A stretch of 5,131 nt of DNA from Herminiimonas sp. (lineage in GTDB: Bacteria; Pseudomonadota; Gammaproteobacteria; Burkholderiales; Burkholderiaceae), in the NCBI GenBank assembly GCA_014377155.1, contig JACMQD010000341.1, forward strand, positions 1-5,131, read 5' to 3'. The notes below the pieces were generated by a model that was given only the letters and a program-made list of their open reading frames with translations, did no database searches and was not told where the DNA came from. Both the position numbers and the translations under genes were made by a program. Of this stretch, positions 1 through 5,131 are shown piece by piece. Within the stretch, counting starts at the first letter, position 1, and the number at the start of each line of letters is the position of its first letter.

Positions 1-2
1 GC

Positions 3-80
3 CTGTTCAATGTCCATTTCGATATCACTAGCGGCTTGGTGACGCAGACATCGGCCAGTGATGATGCATCGAACGGTTGA
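3..80 (+). CDS. Possible C-terminal end of an upstream gene (partial, hypothetical)
   Basis: The frame starting at base 3 is open from the window edge to a TGA at 78-80 and reads about 25 residues, beginning LFNVHFDITSGLVTQ and ending in an Asp/Ser/Asn-rich tail (SDDASNG). The other two plus-strand frames stop earlier (TAG near 29, TGA near 40). The residue mix is protein-like, and a terminator-like stem-loop follows on the same strand at 166-199, which would suit the end of a gene. An open stretch of 25 codons is weak evidence, and the opposite strand is also open across it. I do not recognise a family. It could be chance. Confidence 0.27.
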   Translation: MFNVHFDITSGLVTQTSASDDASNG

Positions 81-128
81 TGTGCCAAGAATGCCAAGGG
101 GCCATTCGTGTAGCCTGATCGAATCCGA

Positions 129-157
129 GCAGGACTGCGAAAGCAGTTGTCTCCTGC
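129..157 (+). other. Compound stem-loop with a GAAA tetraloop
   Basis: GCAGGA at 129-134 is perfectly complementary to TCCTGC at 152-157. Nested directly inside, CTGC at 135-138 pairs with GCAG at 143-146 around a GAAA tetraloop (139-142). This gives a ten-pair stem interrupted only by a five-base bulge on the 3' side (147-151). The GNRA-type loop and the stacked pairing suggest a folded RNA rather than random sequence. It lies in the non-coding stretch before the lipoprotein gene, just before a second, terminator-like hairpin. It could be part of the upstream gene's 3' end, a structured 5' leader, or a small RNA. On the other strand the loop would read TTTC, so the plus strand is the more likely sense. 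Confidence 0.45.
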
Positions 158-168
158 AAGCCTGCAAG
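153..168 (+). repeat. Perfect 8-bp tandem duplication
   Basis: CCTGCAAG occurs twice back to back (153-160 and 161-168). The first copy supplies the 3' arm of the compound hairpin at 129-157. The second copy overlaps the 5' arm of the terminator-like stem at 166-199. Because both copies contain CCTGC, the GCAGG at 129-133 could pair with either one. This looks like a small slippage or duplication event inside a structured non-coding region. Confidence 0.85.
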
Positions 169-199
169 GCTGCCGCACGAGGTCCAGCGCAGCCTTTTT
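166..199 (+). terminator. Candidate rho-independent terminator or leader hairpin
   Basis: AAGGCTGC at 166-173 is perfectly complementary to GCAGCCTT at 189-196, an 8-bp GC-rich stem with a 15-base loop. The stem runs straight into a plus-strand T-run (195-199, the first two T's being in the stem). The order of stem then T-run is that of an intrinsic terminator on the plus strand. The loop is longer than usual and only three T's follow the stem, so the terminator would be weak to moderate. It could end the putative gene closing at base 80. If transcription of the lipoprotein gene starts upstream of it, it could instead work as an attenuator 42 bp before that start codon. Confidence 0.45.
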
Positions 200-241
200 C
201 CGGCTAGTTACCGGAGTCATCGCGGTCTCACACATAAGCTC

Positions 242-349
242 ATGCCTTCAAATAATAAATTTGCGCAATGTTCCGCACACGCTCGGCAATACAAACTCCG
301 GCATGTGGCGGTGACGGCGGTCCTTTTACTTCAGTTCTTATCAGGCTGC
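242..349 (+). other. Lipoprotein signal peptide and lipobox
   Basis: The first 36 codons encode a type II signal peptide. A polar, basic n-region (K6, R15, K18, R20, H21) precedes a hydrophobic stretch rich in Val, Ala and Leu, and the cleavage box LSGC ends at the lipid-modified Cys at 347-349. The n-region, about 21 residues, is rather long. A GTG at 305 is in frame but would remove every positive charge before the core, so ATG 242 is favoured. Confidence 0.88.
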
Positions 350-2323
350 GGCGGTGGCACTTCCGGGTCAGAGGTCAGCAGCGCTGACGGCAATGCGAGT
401 ATGCGGACGATGCCCGTGACCCCGCCCCTCACTACGAGGATGACACCCGGAATCTATCTCGTTGCAGGCGATATCGGTGGCGCCGGGCATCTCGATGGCA
501 CAGGAGCGGATTCGCGGTTCCGGAGTCTTGGTTCGCTTACGATCGACAGCCAGGGAAATCTGTTCGCCACCGAGAGCGACGGCACAACTGCCGAGATCGT
601 CAGAAAAATCACCTCTGAAGGCGTGGTATCGACGCCAGGACCACTTGACGGCAGCACACTGGCAATTGATATGCAGGGTAACCGGTACGTCTCCACGGCA
701 GTCGCTATTTTCAAGGTTGCGGCTGATGGAACCCGGATTCCTTTTGCCGGCGCCGAGGAGGCGCCGGGCAATGTCGATGGGCAAGGACGGCAGGCCCGCT
801 TCCTTGGCATTCGCAAGCTGACCTTTGATCGTGACGGTAATGTCTACGTTGCCGATCAAATTTCCCACGCCTGCCCGCCATGCGTCAGCCAAGGAGGCAC
901 GATTCGCAAGATCACGCCCAACGGACTCGTGTCGACTTTGGCAGGCATGGCGGGCATGGCGGATAGCACCGACGGCATCGGTGCGACGGCGCATTTCGCT
1001 AATCCGCACGGCATCGTTTTCGATCCGTTTCGCAACGTGCTACTGGTGCCAGACAGGAAACTGCGCCAAGTGACGATGGATGGGGTGGTGACAACCCTCG
1101 CCTTGACTTTTAGTGGTCTGGTGAATTCGGCTAACTTTGGGATCAGCGACCTTGCTATCGATCGTGCAGGTACCCTGTTTGCAACTAATCGTAGTCTGAA
1201 TGTGATTTACAAAATTATGCCGAACGGGGACGTTTCCGAATTTGCCGGAAGTTCTGCCACATTTAGCTACGGCGACAGTTACGCTAATGGCGTCGGTGCC
1301 GCAGCCCGCTTCAACTCCGTCGGGGCTATCGTTACCGACGTGAGCGGCAACCTGTTCGTTGCCGACACGGGAAATTACGCGATACGAAAAATTACCCCGA
1401 CGGGCGAAGTTTCGACGCTGGCCGGCATGCCCGGTGAGCGTGCGTCGCTTGTCAACGGCGCAGGCCCGCTGGCGCGCTTGAACGCACCGTCCGGCGTGAG
1501 TATCGACGCCGCCGGCAATTTGTATGTGGGGGACACCGGGAACTCTGCCATCCGGAAAATTTCGACGACAGGAAATGTTTCAGTCCTCGGGCCGGCGGAT
1601 GGTGCACCGGGCCAGCCGCTCGACGGCGTGGCCGCCGTTGCAAAGATTGCCTATCCACTGGCGATGGTAGTCGACGGCCGCGGCATGATTTACTTTGTCG
1701 ACCAATTGGGCCGCATGATCCGCAAGATCGCAGTCGACGGCACGGTCAGCACGTTAGCTGGTGCAAGCGGTAAGTTCACGCCAATCGACGGCACAGGAGA
1801 TGGCGCAGGTTTTGCGAATATTAGCGGCATGGTCGCGGACACGCAGGGCGTGCTTTATGTCGCCGATCAAACCAGCGTGCGCAAGGTCTGGCCGGATGGT
1901 GTGGTGACCACGATTGCTGGAAGCGTATCGCCTGGCATGGCCGACGGCTCTGCCTCGCAAGCGCGATTTGCCCGGCTCGATGCCATTGCCCTGGACAAGA
2001 CCGGCAATCTTTTCGTCTCCGATGCGGGAAATCAGGCAATACGTAAAATCACACCGGACGGAACAGTCAGTACGGTGGCGGCGGTACATGGCGCTCTCGC
2101 GCTCGATGCGGCGGACATGCTCTACGTCGCCGATGGCGCAGTGATCAAGAAAATCGCCTCGAACGGGTCGTCAACGATCGTAGCCGGCATACCGGATGGT
2201 CTGGGCATCCGACTGGGCGCTTTACCTGCTAGTTTTCTGACGATTCGTTCTCTGACCTATCTCGGCGCAAATGTGTTTGCTGTCACCAGCGGCAATACGG
2301 TGCTGAAAGTTGCTTTACCGTGA
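242..2323 (+). CDS. NHL-repeat beta-propeller lipoprotein
   Basis: This encodes a predicted 693-residue envelope lipoprotein of unknown specific function. Residues 1-36 form a lipoprotein signal: an n-region with K18 and R20, a hydrophobic core near 22-33, and the lipobox L33-S34-G35-C36. C36 would be lipidated; the next residue is Gly rather than Asp, which fits sorting to the outer membrane. A Gly/Ser/Thr-rich tether (37-68) follows, then about 12 NHL-like blades to the end. Blades share the elements DGxGxxARF, a strand such as GNLFVADTGN, then AIRKITPDG and VSTLAG. Most of the conserved Asp/Gly positions are intact. NHL propellers are generally binding scaffolds for protein, carbohydrate or nucleic acid, and I see no catalytic motif. 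The only cysteines in the mature protein after C36 are C211 and C214 (CPPC). ATG 242 is the only Met before the lipobox, so it is taken as the start, although no clear Shine-Dalgarno precedes it. It is convergent with the GNAT gene and probably transcribed alone. Confidence 0.93.
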   Translation: MPSNNKFAQCSAHARQYKLRHVAVTAVLLLQFLSGCGGGTSGSEVSSADGNASMRTMPVTPPLTTRMTPGIYLVAGDIGGAGHLDGTGADSRFRSLGSLTIDSQGNLFATESDGTTAEIVRKITSEGVVSTPGPLDGSTLAIDMQGNRYVSTAVAIFKVAADGTRIPFAGAEEAPGNVDGQGRQARFLGIRKLTFDRDGNVYVADQISHACPPCVSQGGTIRKITPNGLVSTLAGMAGMADSTDGIGATAHFANPHGIVFDPFRNVLLVPDRKLRQVTMDGVVTTLALTFSGLVNSANFGISDLAIDRAGTLFATNRSLNVIYKIMPNGDVSEFAGSSATFSYGDSYANGVGAAARFNSVGAIVTDVSGNLFVADTGNYAIRKITPTGEVSTLAGMPGERASLVNGAGPLARLNAPSGVSIDAAGNLYVGDTGNSAIRKISTTGNVSVLGPADGAPGQPLDGVAAVAKIAYPLAMVVDGRGMIYFVDQLGRMIRKIAVDGTVSTLAGASGKFTPIDGTGDGAGFANISGMVADTQGVLYVADQTSVRKVWPDGVVTTIAGSVSPGMADGSASQARFARLDAIALDKTGNLFVSDAGNQAIRKITPDGTVSTVAAVHGALALDAADMLYVADGAVIKKIASNGSSTIVAGIPDGLGIRLGALPASFLTIRSLTYLGANVFAVTSGNTVLKVALP
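455..2320 (+). repeat. About 12 tandem NHL-like blade repeats (protein level)
   Basis: By eye, the protein divides into units ending at a VSTLAG-like strand. Approximate residues are: 1, 72-133; 2, 134-170; 3, 171-235; 4, 236-287; 5, 288-336; 6, 337-395; 7, 396-450; 8, 451-507; 9, 508-560; 10, 561-613; 11, 614-649; 12, 650-693. Blades 6, 7 and 10 are closest to consensus (ADTGNYAIRKI, GDTGNSAIRKI, SDAGNQAIRKI). Units 2 and 11 are short (about 36 residues) and lack the DGxGxxARF loop. Unit 3 carries a roughly 12-residue insertion containing CPPC. Unit 12 lacks the final strand. The repeats have diverged at DNA level and I see no recent blade duplication. Twelve blades would fit two six-bladed propellers in tandem; the exact count and boundaries are my reading. 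Confidence 0.8.
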
Positions 2324-2431
2324 TGCAAAATTTCAGATTACTTTCACGAACCAGCATAGATTAAGCGGGAGGGTAGCGTTGTTAGGTACATGCCTCTGCC
2401 AATTCAGTCGTTCCATCTCTGCAAACTTATT
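2324..2431. other. Convergent intergenic gap, no clear terminator
   Basis: This 108-bp stretch lies between the stop codons of the lipoprotein gene (+) and the acetyltransferase gene (-). It is more AT-rich than the genes on either side. I looked for a GC-rich stem followed by a T-run on either strand and found only trivial pairings, for example AGGT with GCCT around ACAT near 2384-2395. No coding stretch or RNA gene is apparent. Confidence 0.6.
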
Positions 2432-2950
2432 TCACAACCATCTCCGCATGACCACCGGCGGTGGTTCATCCGGGTTGGCGTGGCCATATTCAAGCTCCGG
2501 GGCAAGTTCGAACCCGTACGCAGCATAGAGGTCGACCACGCGCGCCTGCTCGGTACGCACCGCAAGCCGCAACTCCTTGATGTCTGCCGCCAGCGCCCGA
2601 TGGATGACGGCTTCCAGCAGTTGCAATGACAGGCTCTCGCCGCGATAACGTGCGGTGACGCCCATGCGCGCAATTTCCCATACATCGGAATCGCCCTCGA
2701 CCGGCAGCCAGCGCACCGAACCGGCCGGCTGGTCATCGACGAACAGAATATAGCCGCCCCCATCCCGCAGATGCTGCGTCACCCGATCGGGCGCTTCATG
2801 ATGGCCGCTCGAACTTGCGGCAACCGTGTGCTCCCAGGCGTTACGCGTGAGCTCGGCCATCAGGGCCGCATCGTCGGATTCGGCTTCGCGAACAATGACG
2901 TTCATGCGTCGCGGTCGGGGTTTTGGCTGTATTGCGGGGGCAATGTTCAT
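2432..2950 (-). CDS. GNAT-family N-acetyltransferase
   Basis: This encodes a 172-residue cytosolic GCN5-related acetyltransferase, expected to move an acetyl group from acetyl-CoA to an amine; the substrate is not evident. From ATG 2950, the fold reads as an N-terminal strand and helix (VIVREAESDDAALMAEL, 18-34), a central sheet with YILFVDDQPAGSVRWLPV (67-84), and motif A (IARMGVTARYRGESL, 93-107). Its R101-Y-R-G104-E-S106 matches the acetyl-CoA pyrophosphate loop Q/R-x-x-G-x-G/A, except that Ser replaces the last Gly/Ala. A long helix follows (108-121), then LRLAVRTEQARVVDLY and the C-terminal YAAYGF (142-147), where Y142 is a candidate general acid. I chose 2950 because its ATG overlaps the metG stop by one base. 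In-frame ATGs at 2986, inside metG, and at 2905, where the conserved domain begins, are alternatives. None has a clear Shine-Dalgarno, which favours coupled translation from metG. Confidence 0.9.
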   Translation of the reverse strand: MNIAPAIQPKPRPRRMNVIVREAESDDAALMAELTRNAWEHTVAASSSGHHEAPDRVTQHLRDGGGYILFVDDQPAGSVRWLPVEGDSDVWEIARMGVTARYRGESLSLQLLEAVIHRALAADIKELRLAVRTEQARVVDLYAAYGFELAPELEYGHANPDEPPPVVMRRWL

Positions 2951-2952
2951 TA
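2948..2952 (-). promoter_or_regulatory. TAATG stop/start overlap coupling metG to the GNAT gene
   Basis: Read on the minus strand, the metG stop TAA (2952-2950) and an ATG (2950-2948) in the GNAT frame share one base, giving TAATG. This arrangement is typical of termination-reinitiation, where the ribosome that finishes the first gene starts the second. No good Shine-Dalgarno is visible before the ATG, only a GGGA about 14 bases upstream, which suits dependence on upstream translation. Confidence 0.65.
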
Positions 2953-5031
2953 ATGTATGCGCATCCCGGGCTCTGCGCCGGGCCATGGAGTGAGAATGTA
3001 AATACCGGGACTGGCTTTTTCGTCGGCGGCCGAAGCTGCCAGTACCATGCCCTCCGAAATGCCGAATTTCATCTTGCGCGGTGCCAGGTTGGCGACCAGT
3101 ACCGTCAACTTGCCGATCAGTTCTTCCGGCCCGTACGAGGATTTTATGCCAGAAAAAACATTGCGCAAGCGTCCTTCACCGGCATCGAGTGTCAGCCGCA
3201 AAAGTTTGTTCGAGCCTTCGACGAGCTCACAGTTCACTATTTTTGCAATTCGCAGATCTACTTTGGCAAAATCATCGATGCCGATTTCCGGTGCCAGCGC
3301 TTCGGTTGCCGGGCTTGCGATGGTTTCGGCCACACCTTCAGCGGTCGCGACGGGCGTCGGCGCGGGCCCTTCGAACAGCGCATCGAGCATCTTCGGATCG
3401 ACCCGGGTCATAAGGTGTTCGAATGTACCGATGGCAAGCGGACTATGCTGCAAGTCAGCCCACGTCAGGTCGCGCTCGATGCCGAACAAGGTCGCTACCT
3501 TGCGAGCCAGCGCCGGCAGGATCGGCGCCAGATAGATGGTCAGCCGATAAAACGACAGCAGCAAGTCGCTGCAGACATCTTGCAGAGCCTGACTGCTTTC
3601 GGCATTTTTGGCCAGTTCCCAGGGTTTTTTTGCATCCACATACTGGTTGATTTCATCGGCCAGCGCCATGATCTGGCGCACCGCCTTGCCGAATTCGCGG
3701 GCTTCGAAGGCATCGCGGATGGCCGCTTCTTCGCCGGCGGCGATCAGTTCCCAGAAACGGTTCGTGGTATTGCCATTTACTACAATATTGCTGAGCTTGC
3801 CGTCGAATCGCTTGGTAATGAAACCGGCAGCGCGGCTGGCGATGTTGACGTATTTGCCGATCAGGTCCGAATTCACCCGCGCAACGAAATCGTCGGGATT
3901 GAAATCGAGGTCCTCGACCTTGGCATTAAGCTTGGCGGCAATGTAATAGCGCAGCCATTCCGGATTCATGTCGATGTCGAGATAGCGCAGCGGCGAGATG
4001 CCGGTACCGCGCGACTTCGACATCTTTTCGCCGCTGACCGTCAGAAATCCATGCACGAACACATTGTCAGGCACCTTGCGCCCGGCAAAATGCAGCATTG
4101 CCGGCCAGAAAAGCGTATGGAAATACGTGATGTCCTTGCCGATGAAATGGTATTGCTCGGTCGTCGGGTCGGCCATGAACGCATCGAAATCGCGGCCGGT
4201 CTTGTCGAAATAATTTTTCAGCGACGCCAGATAGCCGATCGGCGCATCCAGCCAGACATAGAAATACTTGCCCGGCGCATCCGGGATTTCGATGCCGAAA
4301 TAGGGCGCGTCACGACTGATGTCCCAGTCGCCCAGGCCGGTGTCGCCTTCCAGCCACTCCTTGGCCTTGTTCGATACTTCGGATTGCAGCTTGCCGTCGA
4401 GGGCCCATCCGCGCAGGAATTCAACGCACTTCGGATCTGACAGCCGGAAGAAATAATGTTCCGATGATTTCATCACCGGCGTGGCGCCCGTCAGGGTCGA
4501 ATAGGGATTGATCAGGTCGGTCGGCGCATAGACCGCGCTGCAGTTTTCACAAGAATCACCATATTGATCCTTGGTGCCGCATTTGGGACATTCACCCTTT
4601 ATATAACGGTCCGGCAGGAACATGCTTTTGACCGGGTCGTAAAACTGCTCGATGGTTTTGGTCGTGATCAGTTTAGCGTCGTCGCGCAGGCTGCGATAGA
4701 TATCTTGAGACAGCTGATGATTTTCCGGACCATCGGTCGAGTGCCAATTGTCGAAACTGATGTGAAAGCCATCCAGGTATTGCTTGCGCCCGGCGGCGAT
4801 CTCGGCCACGAATTCCTGCGGTGTCTGGCCGGCTTTTTCCGCTGCGATCATGATCGGCGCACCATGTGCGTCGTCGGCGCCGACGAAATGCACTTCATGT
4901 CCTTGCATGCGCTGGAACCGCACCCAGATATCAGCCTGGATGTATTCCATGATGTGGCCGACGTGAAAGGCGGCATTGGCATAAGGCAGAGCGGTGGTGA
5001 CGAAAAGCTTGCGGGGGAAAGTGGCGCTCAT
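2950..5031 (-). CDS. metG: Methionyl-tRNA synthetase, dimeric type
   Basis: This enzyme joins methionine to tRNA-Met and initiator tRNA with ATP, in the cytosol. The 693-residue product is full length (E. coli MetG is 677). The class Ia Rossmann core carries the HIGH-type motif H23-V-G-H26 after ALPYAN and the KMSKS loop at 336-340 ([10 protein letters not shown]). The connective insertion has one zinc knuckle, C148-P-K-C151 and C161-E-N-C164. The helical anticodon-binding domain (about 385-550) has N396, R400 and W471 at the positions of E. coli N391, R395 and W461, which read the CAU anticodon. A Pro/Ala/Glu-rich linker (about 551-583) leads to a C-terminal tRNA-binding OB-fold (586-693) of the Trbp111/EMAPII type, which gives dimerisation. 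The start [19 protein letters not shown] has the expected N-terminal length; the upstream CACCACCCT is not a good Shine-Dalgarno. All key residues are present, so it should be active. It is first in a unit with the GNAT gene. Confidence 0.98.
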   Translation of the reverse strand: MSATFPRKLFVTTALPYANAAFHVGHIMEYIQADIWVRFQRMQGHEVHFVGADDAHGAPIMIAAEKAGQTPQEFVAEIAAGRKQYLDGFHISFDNWHSTDGPENHQLSQDIYRSLRDDAKLITTKTIEQFYDPVKSMFLPDRYIKGECPKCGTKDQYGDSCENCSAVYAPTDLINPYSTLTGATPVMKSSEHYFFRLSDPKCVEFLRGWALDGKLQSEVSNKAKEWLEGDTGLGDWDISRDAPYFGIEIPDAPGKYFYVWLDAPIGYLASLKNYFDKTGRDFDAFMADPTTEQYHFIGKDITYFHTLFWPAMLHFAGRKVPDNVFVHGFLTVSGEKMSKSRGTGISPLRYLDIDMNPEWLRYYIAAKLNAKVEDLDFNPDDFVARVNSDLIGKYVNIASRAAGFITKRFDGKLSNIVVNGNTTNRFWELIAAGEEAAIRDAFEAREFGKAVRQIMALADEINQYVDAKKPWELAKNAESSQALQDVCSDLLLSFYRLTIYLAPILPALARKVATLFGIERDLTWADLQHSPLAIGTFEHLMTRVDPKMLDALFEGPAPTPVATAEGVAETIASPATEALAPEIGIDDFAKVDLRIAKIVNCELVEGSNKLLRLTLDAGEGRLRNVFSGIKSSYGPEELIGKLTVLVANLAPRKMKFGISEGMVLAASAADEKASPGIYILTPWPGAEPGMRIH

Positions 5032-5065
5032 AGGGTGGTGCGTGAATTGGTCGAATAAAACAGCG

Positions 5066-5074
5066 ATTTTAGCA
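5066..5074 (-). promoter_or_regulatory. Possible extended -10 promoter of metG
   Basis: On the minus strand, TGCTAAAAT contains the -10 hexamer TAAAAT (5071-5066) with a TG two bases before it (5074-5073), the extended -10 pattern of sigma-70 promoters. Transcription would begin near 5059, giving a leader of about 28 bases before the metG ATG. No -35 element is recognisable at 16-18 bp spacing (CCCGAT at 17 bp), which the extended -10 could offset. The rest of 5032-5131 shows no gene start on the plus strand and no recognisable riboswitch or T-box. Confidence 0.42.
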
Positions 5075-5131
5075 GTGTGCCGGGTTTTATCGGGAATTGC
5101 GGCGCAGTCGACCTGGTCAGGAACCGCATCC

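Noticed and set aside
77..105. TTGATG at 77-82 as a -35 element for the lipoprotein gene or a small RNA
   Set aside because: No acceptable -10 lies at 16-18 bp spacing; the position at 17 bp reads GGCCAT.
200..214. CCGG inverted pair around CTAGTTA just before the lipoprotein gene
   Set aside because: The stem is only 4 bp and there is no T-run or further pairing, so it is too weak to call.
368..1009. A 213-codon minus-strand open frame inside the lipoprotein gene
   Set aside because: It is antisense to well-conserved NHL blades, its product is Arg-rich with no recognisable motif, and it has no credible start region.
455..2320. Internal DNA repeats that might show recent blade duplication
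   Set aside because: The blades are similar in protein sequence, but codons differ throughout and I found no long identical DNA stretch, so the duplications are old.
2384..2395. AGGT/GCCT mini-hairpin as a terminator between the convergent genes
   Set aside because: It has three Watson-Crick pairs plus a wobble and no T-run on either strand.
2951..2986. Upstream in-frame ATG at 2986 as the acetyltransferase start (184 residues)
   Set aside because: It lies 36 bases inside metG with no Shine-Dalgarno, and the added residues ([12 protein letters not shown]) are a translation of the metG tail in another frame. The TAATG start is more economical.
2923..4440. A 505-codon plus-strand open frame lying antisense to metG and the start of the GNAT gene
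   Set aside because: It mirrors metG, whose HIGH, KMSKS, zinc and tRNA-binding motifs are all intact. The translated product resembles no domain I know and has the Arg/Gln/Phe/Ile-rich look of an antisense shadow. Long antisense frames are common opposite GC-biased codons.
4564..5058. A 164-codon plus-strand open frame antisense to the metG N-terminus
   Set aside because: It is the complement of the conserved catalytic domain coding region, has no recognisable domain or ribosome binding site, and runs across the metG start.

Overview
This 5.1 kb window looks chromosomal and comes from a Gram-negative bacterium, most likely a betaproteobacterium of the order Burkholderiales (Oxalobacteraceae-like). 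That placement is an inference. It rests on the methionyl-tRNA synthetase sequence, the moderately high GC content, and a large NHL-repeat lipoprotein of a kind I associate with that group. I see no insertion sequence, integrase, CRISPR array, tRNA, rRNA or phage gene.

Layout: bases 1-80 may hold the last 25 codons of an upstream plus-strand gene. Bases 81-241 are non-coding but structured: a compound hairpin (129-157), an 8-bp tandem duplication (153-168) and a terminator-like stem-loop with a T-run (166-199). Bases 242-2323 (+) encode a 693-residue lipoprotein that is almost entirely NHL-type beta-propeller repeats, about 12 blades. A 108-bp gap (2324-2431) separates it from two convergent minus-strand genes. 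Reading leftwards from the right end, these are metG (5031-2950), a full-length dimer-type methionyl-tRNA synthetase, and a GNAT-family N-acetyltransferase (2950-2432). The acetyltransferase start codon overlaps the metG stop codon by one base. Bases 5032-5131 are the metG upstream region, with a plausible extended -10 promoter.

How they work together: metG and the acetyltransferase gene are arranged as one translationally coupled transcription unit. The first charges tRNA-Met in the cytosol; the second acetylates an unknown substrate. The lipoprotein gene faces them, has its own upstream region, and acts in the envelope, so no functional link to metG is implied. I found no convincing new defence, mobile or regulatory system. 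The items most worth a second look are the one-base metG/GNAT overlap, the 12-blade architecture with its apparent Velcro closure and lone CPPC insertion, and the structured leader ahead of the lipoprotein gene.
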